From Euzebya sp051004735 (GTDB taxonomy: Bacteria > Actinomycetota > Nitriliruptoria > Euzebyales > Euzebyaceae), in contig JBPCKA010000094.1 in the NCBI GenBank assembly GCA_051004735.1, positions 1 to 64,000 on the forward strand: a DNA stretch of 64,000 bases, read 5' to 3'. The translations under genes and the position numbers were made by a program. The number at the start of each line of letters is the position of its first letter. Position 1 is the stretch's first letter. Below the pieces are notes generated by a model. It was given only the letters and a program-made list of their open reading frames with translations, was not told the origin of the DNA and searched no databases. This document shows, piece by piece, positions 51,452-60,804 of the stretch.

Positions 51452-52594
51452 ATGCGCAGGCTGACCCGTGCCCAGGCGCGACGGGCGGTATTGGACGCAC
51501 TCGGATTCGGCCGTCAACGCCCGACTGGACGAATCGACACCAGGCACTTCAGACGGGTCTATGACCAGATCCGGGTGGTCCAGATCGATCCCATCAACGT
51601 CCTGGCAAGAGCGCATCACCAGGTGTTCATGAGCCGACTCGGTCCCTACGATCGCGATGCCCTGGACCAGTGGCTATGGCGTTCAGGTGAGGTGTATGAG
51701 GGATGGGTCCACGTCGACGCCACTGCGCAGTCTGACACCTGGCCGCTGCTGGCCCACCGCCGGGCACACACCATGCCGTGGCGAGGCGTCCGATCGGTGA
51801 TGGAACAACGGCCCGAGTTCCTGGAGCAGGTACACGCGGAGATCACCGAACGCGGTGAACTGTCGGCCGCCCAGTTGACCGACACGGGCGAGCGTCTGGG
51901 GACCTGGGGCACACGCTCGATGGGCCGGGCTGCACTGGACTACCTGCATCACCGGGGACAACTGGCGATCAGTTGGCGTGATGATCGCATGACGGCATAT
52001 TTCGACCTGGCCCAGCGGGTGATTCCCGCGGAATGGCACACCGCGGAGATCCCTCCCCAGGAAGTGGCTGAAAAGGCGCTGCTGGTTCGGGCCGTGAGGG
52101 CGATGGCGGTCGGCACGGCGGCAGACGTGGCGGACTGGCATCGTCAGCACGTGCCCACCGCCAGGCGCCAGCTGGCCGAACTCGCCAGCGCAGGTGAGAT
52201 CGATCAGGTCGAGGTCCAGGGATGGAAAGGCCCGGTGTATGCCGACCCCGGGCTGGTCGTGCCCCGGCGCATCGACGCCGCCACCCTGATCAACCCATTC
52301 GATCCCCTGATCTGGAACCGGGCACGGGCCTTGCGGCTGTTCGATCACGACTACCGCATCGAGATCTATGTGCCCAAGCAGCAGCGGCGCTTCGGCTACT
52401 ACGCCCTGCCGTTCCTGCTGGGCGAGGAACTGGTGGCGTTGGTCGACCTGAAGCACGACCGCCAGGCCGACCGACTTCGCGTCCAACAGTTGACCCCGTT
52501 GGGTCAGGGACCGCCGCTCACGATTGACCACGGTCCTCTGCGGGCAGAGCTTGAGGCATGGGCGACATGGCTGGGCGCAAGCACGATCGGTTGA
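51452..52594 (+). CDS. YcaQ/AlkZ-like winged-helix DNA glycosylase family protein
   Basis: A 380-residue member of the HTH_42 family, whose characterised members (YcaQ, AlkZ) excise bulky or crosslinked adducts. Visible are LTRAQARRAVLDALGF, the QIDPINVLARAHHQV catalytic-type motif (Gln-Ile-Asp near 50-52), winged-helix repeats, and the conserved FDPLIWNRARALRLFDHDYRIEIYVP near 290 (FDPLIWNR and YRIEIYVP). It could repair alkylation or crosslink damage. It starts 3 bp after the preceding gene and its end overlaps pcm by 37 bp. Confidence 0.82.
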   Translation: MRRLTRAQARRAVLDALGFGRQRPTGRIDTRHFRRVYDQIRVVQIDPINVLARAHHQVFMSRLGPYDRDALDQWLWRSGEVYEGWVHVDATAQSDTWPLLAHRRAHTMPWRGVRSVMEQRPEFLEQVHAEITERGELSAAQLTDTGERLGTWGTRSMGRAALDYLHHRGQLAISWRDDRMTAYFDLAQRVIPAEWHTAEIPPQEVAEKALLVRAVRAMAVGTAADVADWHRQHVPTARRQLAELASAGEIDQVEVQGWKGPVYADPGLVVPRRIDAATLINPFDPLIWNRARALRLFDHDYRIEIYVPKQQRRFGYYALPFLLGEELVALVDLKHDRQADRLRVQQLTPLGQGPPLTIDHGPLRAELEAWATWLGASTIG

Positions 52595-53265
52595 GGGGCG
52601 ACAGCCCACGCGCGACCCAGCGAACCGATCGCCTGCGGCGACAGATGGTTGCCGATCTGCTCACCCGCGGTGATTGCGTGTCCGACGACGTTGTCCGGGC
52701 GCTCCACACCGTGCCCCGTCACCAGTTCCTGCCCGAGGTGGACAGCAGGGTGGCCTACGAAAACGATGCGCAACTCACCCTGATTCGCCGCGGTGTTGCG
52801 CTCAGCTCGGTGTCCCAGCCCTCGATCGTGGCCCAGATGCTTGAAGCCGGCCACTTTGCCGCCGGCCACCGCGTGCTGGAGATCGGAACCGGCAGGGGCT
52901 ACAACACCGCCTTGCTGGCCGAACTGGTCGGTCCGCGGGGACAGGTGTTCAGTGTTGACATCGAACCGGGGCTGGTTCACTCAGCAGCCGCCACGGTGGG
53001 CCAGTTGGGCTACGAACAGATCCAACTCGCGGTCCGTGACGGTCGCCAGGGGTGGCCGGACCACGCACCGTTTGACCGGATCATCGTCACGGCCGGGGCC
53101 AGCGAAGTTGCACAGGCATGGTCTGACCAACTCAGCGAGAGCGGATTGCTGATCGTTCCCCTGTCCCCTCGGCGCGTCTGCGTGGTGTTCGAACGGGTTG
53201 ATGGAGTGCTGGCGGAACGCCGTGGCATGCCGGCCGGATTCCTGCCCGTCCGCGACCCGGAATAG
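52558..53265 (+). CDS. pcm: Protein-L-isoaspartate O-methyltransferase
   Basis: This enzyme repairs isoaspartyl residues with SAM. The 235-residue protein has VPRHQFLPEV near 54, SSVSQPSIVAQML near 81, VLEIGTGRGYNTALLAELVG (VLEIGTGRGYNTALLA) near 103 as the SAM site, DGRQGWPDHAPFDRIIVTAGA near 160 (PFDRIIVTAGA), and a C-terminal strand FERVDG. The N-terminal 30 residues are basic and variable. A second ATG at 52567 is possible. Confidence 0.9.
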   Translation: MGDMAGRKHDRLRGDSPRATQRTDRLRRQMVADLLTRGDCVSDDVVRALHTVPRHQFLPEVDSRVAYENDAQLTLIRRGVALSSVSQPSIVAQMLEAGHFAAGHRVLEIGTGRGYNTALLAELVGPRGQVFSVDIEPGLVHSAAATVGQLGYEQIQLAVRDGRQGWPDHAPFDRIIVTAGASEVAQAWSDQLSESGLLIVPLSPRRVCVVFERVDGVLAERRGMPAGFLPVRDPE

Positions 53266-53343
53266 CCCTGATGGGCCGTTCGGCTTTGGCCGAGCCGGTG
53301 CCCGGCGGGTACGTTGCCTGACGTCCCTTCTGCGGGGGGCCTG

Positions 53344-55482
53344 ATGTCCTCCCTGCGTCCCTTTTCCTCCAGGACCCCGTTCGTGCAGGTCACCGGTCGT
53401 TTCACCCCCCATCCCCGCGGCTTTGCGTTTGTCGAGCCTCCCCTTACGGCTGCTGGCACCGCGCCGGTCGTCATGGACGACGCCGGTCAGACCCATCGGG
53501 TCGATTCGGCGTTCGTTCCGCCGGACGCGGCACGGGGCTGGATCGCCGATGACACCGTCACCGCTCAGCTTGAGGTGGACGACCGGGGTCGGCTGAACGT
53601 CACCAGCATGGCGCTGGTCTCACGCCAGCGCCGCTTCGTGGTCGGGGTGTTACAGCCATTCGCCGGACAGATGGTCCTGCAACCCGACGCCCGTCTGGGC
53701 CACGGCGAGTTGCCGATGAGCACCGACATGAGCGTCAAGCTGCTGCGCAGCGAGGGAAAGCAGATCGTGGCGACGCTCGCTCCCAGCGGCAAGGGCACCT
53801 GCGTCGCCCTGGTGGCGGGCCCCCTTCCCACCTTCTCTCCCTCGGCTGTCCGCGCACGTTCGGTGGTCATCGCCCACGGCGGCGCGACCCCCGATTCGAT
53901 TCCAGGTGGTCCCGAGGCAGTGGGACTGCCTGCCGTTGAGACCAACACCAACGTGCTTCGCACCACCGGCCGAATGGCTGCGGGGCAGGCAGGGCTTGCC
54001 GCAGGATTGTCCTCCGACGATGGTCCGGTCCCTGGCCCCTCGGCCCCGCTTGAGGACCGCCGGGGCGAGATCCAGGTCACGATCGACTCCGACTCCTCCA
54101 TGGATCTTGACGACGCGCTCTCAGGCGCGTGGTCGGGCCAGGCACAGGACCCGGTGCTGATCAAGGTGCACATCGCTGATGTGGCGGGGTCCATCGGAAT
54201 CGATTCCCCGGCCGATCGCTATGCCAGGACCATGGCCGCGACGGCGTACTTCACCGCCGGCCCAAACGCGGCGATGCTCGATCCAGAACTCAGCGAAGGG
54301 GCGCTGAGCCTGTTGCCGCAGCAGGACCGTCGCGCCGTGACCGTCCAGATGCTGGTCGCACCCGACGGCAGTGTCACCGGCATCGACCTGGGTCTGTCGT
54401 GGATCCGGCCCGCAGCCCGCCTGTCGTATGCCGCCGTCGAGGGATACCTGGCCGATCCTGGTCCGCTGGCGCTCAGCCGCGGTGCCCACGGCCCCAACGG
54501 TGCAGATCCCGAGGACCTGCCGCACGTGCTGGTCGCGGTCATGGCACTGGCCGAGGCCTCCCGCCGTCTTGGCGCCGAGCGTGATGCCCGGGACACCTTG
54601 GAAGATCTGTTCACCGACGCCGACCTCGAGGCGGCCGTGATCGACGGCAAGATCCGCGCGGTGCATGCCGACCCTCATCCAGGTGCCCAGCGGGTCGTTG
54701 AGCGCCTGATGGTGGCAGCCAACGAAGCCGTCGCGTCATGGGCGTCAACGCAGGGTCTGCCACTGCTGTACCGCGGACACGTTGGGTTCGCGCCCGAGCG
54801 ACTGCCCCGACTGCTGGCCGCCGCCGACGCACTGGGCGAGCCATTCGCCGACCCCGACAACATCCAAACCACCGATCTGATCGCTTTGGTCGAGCGACTT
54901 CAGGAGGCTGGTCGCTACGACGCCGCATCGGCGTTGGCCACGGTTGCCACCGGTGTGGTGGCGCGTGCGGGATACACCGCCCTGCCGGTGTCCCATGACG
55001 CGCTGGGATCGGGCGCCTACACGCACTTCACCTCACCGCTGCGTCGCTACGCCGACCTGGTGGTGCACCGCCAGCTCCGCGCCGCCCTGGCCGGGGAAAC
55101 CCCGCCGTACGACACCGCGGCCCTGACTGCTCTGGCAACCTGGCTGGACGCCCGCAGTGGCGCCGCCGGGCACGCTCAGGCGTTGGAGCGAAATGCCCTG
55201 TGGGCGGTGCTGCTGGATCGCAAGGCCCTGTCGTTCCCGACCCCCGGCACGATCGTGGGCCTCTCCAAGGCCGGGCTGCGGGTGCGGATGACGGTGCCTG
55301 GCCTGGTCGGTTTCATGTCGGCCGCCCGCGCGTTGGGCCTCCCGCCGAAGCAGAAGGCTGCGCTGGAACTTGATCCGACCGAACTGTCGACCGTCGACGG
55401 ACAGTTCACGTTGGGCGGATCCATCAAGGTCAGACTGGACCGGCTGGACGAGTTGGGCCGTCCCGACCTCAAGCCCGCCTGA
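53344..55482 (+). CDS. RNase R/II family exoribonuclease
   Basis: A 712-residue 3'-5' exoribonuclease. The N-terminus is an OB-like region (TPHPRGFAFVE). The RNB catalytic domain starts with TIDSDSSMDLDDALSG near 250 (the Asp cluster), then DSPADRYARTMAATAYF, and ends with YTHFTSPLRRYADLVVHRQL near 560. The final 60 residues are a short S1-like tail (LSFPTPGTIVGLSKAGLRVR). It is shorter than typical RNase R at both ends. ATG 53344 has no strong Shine-Dalgarno. It stands alone, followed by a palindrome array. Confidence 0.88.
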   Translation: MSSLRPFSSRTPFVQVTGRFTPHPRGFAFVEPPLTAAGTAPVVMDDAGQTHRVDSAFVPPDAARGWIADDTVTAQLEVDDRGRLNVTSMALVSRQRRFVVGVLQPFAGQMVLQPDARLGHGELPMSTDMSVKLLRSEGKQIVATLAPSGKGTCVALVAGPLPTFSPSAVRARSVVIAHGGATPDSIPGGPEAVGLPAVETNTNVLRTTGRMAAGQAGLAAGLSSDDGPVPGPSAPLEDRRGEIQVTIDSDSSMDLDDALSGAWSGQAQDPVLIKVHIADVAGSIGIDSPADRYARTMAATAYFTAGPNAAMLDPELSEGALSLLPQQDRRAVTVQMLVAPDGSVTGIDLGLSWIRPAARLSYAAVEGYLADPGPLALSRGAHGPNGADPEDLPHVLVAVMALAEASRRLGAERDARDTLEDLFTDADLEAAVIDGKIRAVHADPHPGAQRVVERLMVAANEAVASWASTQGLPLLYRGHVGFAPERLPRLLAAADALGEPFADPDNIQTTDLIALVERLQEAGRYDAASALATVATGVVARAGYTALPVSHDALGSGAYTHFTSPLRRYADLVVHRQLRAALAGETPPYDTAALTALATWLDARSGAAGHAQALERNALWAVLLDRKALSFPTPGTIVGLSKAGLRVRMTVPGLVGFMSAARALGLPPKQKAALELDPTELSTVDGQFTLGGSIKVRLDRLDELGRPDLKPA

Positions 55483-55544
55483 CGCGCGCCCGCCCCGCCC
55501 GCCCCGGCCCGCCCTGCCCTGCCCTGCCCTGCCCCCACCCAAAG

Positions 55545-55679
55545 CTCAGATCTGAGGGTTAGTAGGGGTTTCCCCGCCCAAGGCTCAGATCTGAGGACTG
55601 GAAAGGGCTGCCCTGCCCCCACCCAAAGCTCAGATCTGAGGGTTAGTGGCGGTTTCCCCGGCCAAAGCTCAGATCTGAG
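55545..55679. repeat. Four copies of the palindrome CTCAGATCTGAG in two 84-bp units
   Basis: Perfect 12-bp palindromes start at 55545, 55584, 55629 and 55668. The spacings are 39, 45 and 39 bp, so copies 1-2 and 3-4 form two tandem units with an 84-bp period; the bases between also match closely. A CCCTG-type pyrimidine run precedes the array. It separates the RNase R-like gene from the convergent secreted protein gene, where bidirectional termination would be useful. Confidence 0.9.
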
Positions 55680-55691
55680 GGGTTGGGGGGT

Positions 55692-56591
55692 TCAGCGAGC
55701 GGGGAGGACGCCCACGACCCGCCATTCCTGGCCGATGGGAGCCAGGACCGCCACGATCGGGGTCGTGGCCTGCACCCGTGCTGTGCGAGCCCAGGCGAAG
55801 ACGTCCGGGCCGAACTGGGCCAGCAGCGTTGCCACATCGGAGGAATCGGTCAGCGGTCCGATCGCCTCGATCTGCACCGGGTCGTCCTGATCCTCCTCAC
55901 ACAGCAGCCGGGCCTGGCTCGGGCTGCCGACCAGGCCGGCTTCCAGATCACTGGTGTCCTCACATGCGACCCGGGCATCAACCCAGTTGCGGACCGCATC
56001 ACTTGCCCCTTCGGAGTTGGGGTACAGCGGTTGGTTCTCGGTGCCGTTGGTGTTGACCCGCCACAGGCCGTCGTCCTGTTGCTCCAGCGACCAGGTGGTC
56101 CGCCCTCGAGCGGCGACCAGGCCGATGACCGGGTCAAGCTTGGCATCAAAGCCCGTCAGGGTGAGCACCCGGGCAGTCCCAGCGTCCTCGTCGACCTGGA
56201 TGTCATCAACGCGGTAGCCCGTCACGGTCGGAAAGTCGGCGTGCTGGCTGATCCATGAAGCCGGGGTCGTGTAGGCGACGTCCTTCAGGGACTGGGTCAA
56301 AAACGTGTAGGAGGTATCCCAATCCTGGATCGCCTCGGCAGCGAGGAAGCCCCGGATTGCGCTTTCGGGGTCCTCAGCCTGGTCCGCGGAGGTCACCGGA
56401 TCGGGTTCGGGCAGCTCGGCTGCCGCATCGGGATCACCATCCCGTGTGGTGTCACCGGTCGCCGCGGGCAGACGGGTGTCTGACCCGCCGCTGGAGGGTC
56501 GCAGCAGTAGCGCAGCGCCGACACCGACGGCCAGACCGATCACGACGGCGGCGATGACCACCACACGGGACGTACCGGAGTTGGAAGACAA
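55692..56591 (-). CDS. Secreted or membrane-anchored protein with NTF2-like domain
   Basis: A 299-residue protein from a TTG at 56591, which has AAAGGA about 9 bp upstream; the frame has no ATG or GTG nearer the natural start. One N-terminal transmembrane helix (VVVIAAVVIGLAVGVGAALLL) is followed by an acidic Thr/Asp-rich linker. A C-terminal domain of about 200 residues follows, beginning PESAIRGFLAAEAIQDWDTSYTFLT (typical SnoaL/NTF2-like start AAEAIQDWDTSYTFL). No catalytic residues can be named. It is divergent from the CWB2 gene by about 200 bp. Confidence 0.65.
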   Translation of the reverse strand: MSSNSGTSRVVVIAAVVIGLAVGVGAALLLRPSSGGSDTRLPAATGDTTRDGDPDAAAELPEPDPVTSADQAEDPESAIRGFLAAEAIQDWDTSYTFLTQSLKDVAYTTPASWISQHADFPTVTGYRVDDIQVDEDAGTARVLTLTGFDAKLDPVIGLVAARGRTTWSLEQQDDGLWRVNTNGTENQPLYPNSEGASDAVRNWVDARVACEDTSDLEAGLVGSPSQARLLCEEDQDDPVQIEAIGPLTDSSDVATLLAQFGPDVFAWARTARVQATTPIVAVLAPIGQEWRVVGVLPAR

Positions 56592-56796
56592 ACCTTGATC
56601 CTTTGGGGTTGGGGGCGGTGACCAGCGGGCACAAGTGCACGTACGGTTCGGTACAGGAGCCAACCCGGACGGGCGTTCGCTCCGAACTACTTACCCAGGC
56701 CGAGCCAACACCGCGACTTGTGGAGATCTCCATAGTCCAAGTGTCAGCTCGTGCCTGCAACATCCGATCAGAACACGGCCTTGGAGGCCTATACTT

Positions 56797-57846
56797 ATGA
56801 GTAGACACACTGTCGCACGAGCGCCCATGGCGCTGGTCGCGGTTGTCGTGACGCTACTTGCCCTTGCGGTCCCTGCGTTTGCGCAGACGACCACCACGCG
56901 ACTCAGCGGGGATACCCCCGTGGATCAAGCAGTCGCATGGAGCATGGCAAGTTTCGCCGCCGGCAGCGCACCAGATGTCATCCTCGCCCGAGATGACGAC
57001 TTCGCCGACGCACTGGGTTCAGGCGCAGTGCAGGGACTTCTCGAAGCTCCCCTGCTGCTGACCAACACCTTGCTGCTATCACCACAAACCGCGGCAGAGA
57101 TTGCCCGGCTAGGGGCCGACAAGGTCATCATCTTGGGTGGAGTAGATGCCATTGCGCCCACAGTTGAGACTGAACTTGATGTCTTGGGCCTTGACACCGA
57201 ACGAATTGCGGGCGCGACCCGGCTGGAAACAGCTGTCGCGATCGTCAACCGGTTCTTCCCCAACACCACCGACGTCGTTCTGGCACGTGCCTTCGGCACC
57301 CAGACTGACAGCACCCAGGCATTCGCCGACTCGTTGACCGTGGCGCCATTCTCAGCCGCGAGCAACATCCCGTCGCTGCTGACCTCCACCGACACGCTTG
57401 ATGACCCCACGGCGCAGGCACTTAGTGCCCTGCCGATCCAACGGGTCCTGGTTGTCGGTGGTACCGACGCAGTCAGTGACAACGTTGCCTCGGCTGCCGC
57501 CGCAGCAATCGATGACGGAGTTAACGAGACCGACGAGTCGGTCACCCGTATCGATGGTCCCAACCGCTTTGCTACCGCAGTGGCGTTGAACGCGGAACTG
57601 AGATACAGCTCAGGCGCGGATGCTCCTCGCATCATCCTGTCCGAAGGACAAAACGACACCTCGTGGGCCTCCGGGTTCCCGGCCGGTGTGCAGGCCGGCA
57701 ACGGTGCGGCGGTCGTGCTCTCAAACGGTCCCGACCTTCCGCCTGAGACCCTGGCCTTCATCCAGGGTGCCAACCGTCCGCTGATCTGCGGTCCTGGCGT
57801 CGAGCCGGCCGCCTGTGATGCCGCCGAAGCAGCGATCAACAGCTGA
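56797..57846 (+). CDS. Secreted protein with cell-wall-binding repeat 2 domains
   Basis: A 349-residue exported protein. A signal peptide (MSRHTVARAPMALVAVVVTL... AFAQ) precedes three CWB2 repeats, whose recurring elements are ILARDDDFADALG, APLLLTNT, KVIILGGVDAIAP and TERIAGATRLETAVAIV. The second and third repeats are more divergent. CWB2 repeats bind secondary wall polymers in other actinobacteria and firmicutes. GGAGG lies 10 bp before ATG 56797. It ends about 70 bp before the DUF4331 gene, on the same strand. Confidence 0.88.
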   Translation: MSRHTVARAPMALVAVVVTLLALAVPAFAQTTTTRLSGDTPVDQAVAWSMASFAAGSAPDVILARDDDFADALGSGAVQGLLEAPLLLTNTLLLSPQTAAEIARLGADKVIILGGVDAIAPTVETELDVLGLDTERIAGATRLETAVAIVNRFFPNTTDVVLARAFGTQTDSTQAFADSLTVAPFSAASNIPSLLTSTDTLDDPTAQALSALPIQRVLVVGGTDAVSDNVASAAAAAIDDGVNETDESVTRIDGPNRFATAVALNAELRYSSGADAPRIILSEGQNDTSWASGFPAGVQAGNGAAVVLSNGPDLPPETLAFIQGANRPLICGPGVEPAACDAAEAAINS

Positions 57847-57914
57847 TGGCCTTCACCGACAACACCCCACTGAACGTACTTCGCACTCATCATTCGCCAA
57901 ACCAAGGAGAAACC

Positions 57915-59507
57915 ATGACCACCACTGCACGCCCCCGGACGTTCCGGGTGTTCCTCGCGGTGGGTCTCGCGGCCCTGCTGGCCCTGACGTCGCTCGCGAC
58001 CGTCGACGCCTCCAGTCACCGTGAAGCCCCACTGATCGCGGAGGACCCGGTTGCCGACAACACCGACACCTACGCCTTTGTGTCCCCCGAGGACTCAAAC
58101 AACACCGTCCTCATCGCCAACTACATCCCGCTTCAGGTGCCGGATGGCGGCCCGAACTTCTTCAACTTCGGTGACGACGTCCTGTATGAGATCAACGTCG
58201 ACAACGACGGTGACGCCGTCGCAGACGTGACCTTCGAGTTCAACTTCACCACCGAGTTCACCGACCCCAACAGCTTCCTGTACGCCTTCGGCCCCATCAC
58301 CTCGCTGACCGGTGACGGTGCTGCAGCCTGGAACCTCCGCCAGTACTACGACCTGTCGGTCGTCGTCGACGGTGTCCGCACCGTGCTGGGCCAGGACATG
58401 ATCGTGCCGCCGAACAACGTCGGTCCGCGCACCACCCCCAACTATGCCGCCCTGAGCGACGCGGCCGTCCAGACCATCGGTGTCGACGGTGGCGACATGC
58501 AGGTCTTCGCCGGTCAGAAGGATGACCCGTTCTGGGTCGACCTAGGCTCAGTCTTCGACCTGGGCGCCCTGCGTCCGTTCGAGCAGTTCCACCTGATCCC
58601 CCAGCCTGACACCGACCCGATTGACGCCGTCGCCGGGAAGAACACCCACTCCCTGGTCGTTGAGGTTCCCTCCTCCTTCCTGGGTGCCACCAGCGACCAG
58701 CCGGTCGTCGGTGTCTGGGCAACCGCATCCCGTCGCCAGACCCGCACCTTCAGTGGTGGATCCTCGGCCGTTCCGGTCTACACCGGTCCGTTCCGTCAGG
58801 TCTCCCGTCTGGGTATGCCGTTGGTCAACGAGGCCATCATCCCACTGGGTCTGAAAGACGCCTTCAACACCCTTCGTCCTGACCAGGACGCCGCCACCCT
58901 GGCCGGCGTGACCTTCGAGCGCGCATCGGGCGCGAACTCCACAGAGGGTGCGGTCCCGATCGTGACCGACCCCGAACTGCTGGAACTGTTCCCGGTCCTG
59001 TATCCGAACGCCTTCGACCCGGGCGGCGACGGTGGCGGCGACCCCTCCACCCCGCCGTTCCCGTTGCCTGTGGCACCGCGTAACGACCTCCTGGCCATCT
59101 ACCTCACCGGTGTTGGTACCCAGGACGACGGCTCGCTCTGCCTGACCCCGGGCACGGACGGCTGCACCCCGTTCAACTCCTTCGGCGCCGACGCGCTGCC
59201 GTCTGAGATGATCCGTCTGAACACCTCGGTCGCCCCGGCCGACGGTGACCTGAACAACGACAACCGCCTCGGTGTCCTTGGCGGCGACGTCCAGGGCTTC
59301 CCGAACGTTCGTCGTCTGTACGACGACGCCACCGACATCACGCTGCAGGCACTCGCCGGCGCCGTGGTCAGCCCCGACGACTTCGCTCCCCTGAGCGACG
59401 GCGTCCTGACCAACGACCTGCCGTTCATCAACACCTTCCCGTACCTGGCACAGGCGCACTCGGGCTACTACAGCCCGCAGATCACGCCGGCCACCAACAA
59501 CCTCTAA
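57915..59507 (+). CDS. Secreted DUF4331 protein
   Basis: A 530-residue exported protein. ATG 57915, preceded by AAGGAG, places the signal peptide (FRVFLAVGLAALLALTSLATV) at the N-terminus, followed by SSHREAPLIAEDPVADNTDTY, the DUF4331 hallmark SHREAP. The conserved regions LIANYIPLQ, FHLIPQPDTDP and GMPLVNEAIIPLGLKDAFN are all visible, and the C-terminal part has GFPNVRRLYDD. The family is secreted and of unknown function. It is followed closely by the TPR and NicO genes. Confidence 0.9.
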   Translation: MTTTARPRTFRVFLAVGLAALLALTSLATVDASSHREAPLIAEDPVADNTDTYAFVSPEDSNNTVLIANYIPLQVPDGGPNFFNFGDDVLYEINVDNDGDAVADVTFEFNFTTEFTDPNSFLYAFGPITSLTGDGAAAWNLRQYYDLSVVVDGVRTVLGQDMIVPPNNVGPRTTPNYAALSDAAVQTIGVDGGDMQVFAGQKDDPFWVDLGSVFDLGALRPFEQFHLIPQPDTDPIDAVAGKNTHSLVVEVPSSFLGATSDQPVVGVWATASRRQTRTFSGGSSAVPVYTGPFRQVSRLGMPLVNEAIIPLGLKDAFNTLRPDQDAATLAGVTFERASGANSTEGAVPIVTDPELLELFPVLYPNAFDPGGDGGGDPSTPPFPLPVAPRNDLLAIYLTGVGTQDDGSLCLTPGTDGCTPFNSFGADALPSEMIRLNTSVAPADGDLNNDNRLGVLGGDVQGFPNVRRLYDDATDITLQALAGAVVSPDDFAPLSDGVLTNDLPFINTFPYLAQAHSGYYSPQITPATNNL

Positions 59508-59541
59508 TTGCCGATAACGACAAAGAGGTAGCGTTTCAACG

Positions 59542-60804
59542 GTGAGCAATTCACTTGCCGCCACCTCCGAGGGGAGGGGGTCACGCCCCTCCCCTCGTTG
59601 GGTCCTGCCCCTCATCATCGTCGCAATCGCGGCCGTGGTCGGGCTGGCTGTAGGACGCTTCGCGACCTACAGCGACACCGCCCGTGTCGACCTGCCGACC
59701 GTCGTGGTCCCCCCCGATGATGAAGTGCTGGCACTGCAGGCCGACGCCGAAGCCAATCCGCAGAGCCCCCGGGCGTGGCAGGAACTGGGCATCAACGCCA
59801 CCCGTCAAGCCATCGTCACCGCCGACCCCGCGTGGTATGCCATCGCCGGTGACGCCTATGACCGCGCTGAAGAGCTTGACCCCACAAACGACTTTCTGAC
59901 GATCGCCCGCGGCCAACTCACGTTGTCCCTCCACGACTTCGACAAGGCATTGGACCTGGGCCAGCGGGCAACCACGGTGTTGCCCAGTACCGCCGACGGC
60001 TGGGGTGTCCTGGTCGATGCCCAGGTTGAACTGGGGATGTATGAGGAGGCCGCAGACTCTCTGCAGACCATGCTGGATCTACGTCCCGACCTGTCCGCCT
60101 TGGCCCGGGCGTCCTACCTACGTCAGCTGAACGGCGATCTTGACGGCGCGATCGTCGCCATGCGTCAGGCAGAGGTTGCCGGAGGCGGAGCGTTCGGTCA
60201 GACCAGCATCATCTCTGGCCTGCTGGGCGACCTGCTGCTGCAACGCGGTGACCTGGACGACGCCGAAGCGGCCTATCTGCGTGCACAAAGCGGCCAGGCG
60301 GCCGCCGGACTGGCACGCATCGACATCGCCAGAGGTGATCTGGACCGCGCCGAGGTGATCCTGACCCAGGTGTCGCGCCAGACCCCGTTCCCCGCCGTGA
60401 TCACCGCCCTGGCCGAGGTGCAGACCCGACAGGGCGACCAGGAGGGCCTGGCTGACACCGTCGAACTCGGTCGAACAATCGCCACCCTGCAGCAGGCCAA
60501 CGGTCAGACAGTGGACCTGGAACTGGCCTTGTTCGAGGCCTCCTACGGCGATCCAGCACGTGCGATCGAACTGGCCCGACAGGCATACGACGCCAGACCC
60601 GACAACGTCTTTGCGGCCGGCGCGTTGGCCTGGTCGCTGTTCAAGGACGGCCAACAGGAGCAGGCGCTTGAGTTCGCGGACCAAGCCACCCGTCTGGGAA
60701 CCGTCGACACGGCACACGAACTCCGCATCGCTCTGATCACCGGCCAGGGCCTGGATCAACTCCTGGCTCGCAACCCCCTAGCTGAAGAACTGTTCCTGCC
60801 ATGA
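59542..60804 (+). CDS. Membrane-anchored TPR protein
   Basis: A 420-residue protein with an N-terminal transmembrane helix (WVLPLIIVAIAAVVGLAVG) and about ten TPR-like helical repeats, such as AWQELGINATRQAIV, AIAGDAYDRAEELDP and AARGQLTLSLHDFDKAL-like. The repeats face outside if the helix is an anchor. TPR arrays scaffold proteins. GTG 59542 has GAGG upstream. It starts 34 bp after DUF4331 and its stop overlaps the NicO start (ATGA), so the pair is coupled. Confidence 0.85.
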   Translation: MSNSLAATSEGRGSRPSPRWVLPLIIVAIAAVVGLAVGRFATYSDTARVDLPTVVVPPDDEVLALQADAEANPQSPRAWQELGINATRQAIVTADPAWYAIAGDAYDRAEELDPTNDFLTIARGQLTLSLHDFDKALDLGQRATTVLPSTADGWGVLVDAQVELGMYEEAADSLQTMLDLRPDLSALARASYLRQLNGDLDGAIVAMRQAEVAGGGAFGQTSIISGLLGDLLLQRGDLDDAEAAYLRAQSGQAAAGLARIDIARGDLDRAEVILTQVSRQTPFPAVITALAEVQTRQGDQEGLADTVELGRTIATLQQANGQTVDLELALFEASYGDPARAIELARQAYDARPDNVFAAGALAWSLFKDGQQEQALEFADQATRLGTVDTAHELRIALITGQGLDQLLARNPLAEELFLP

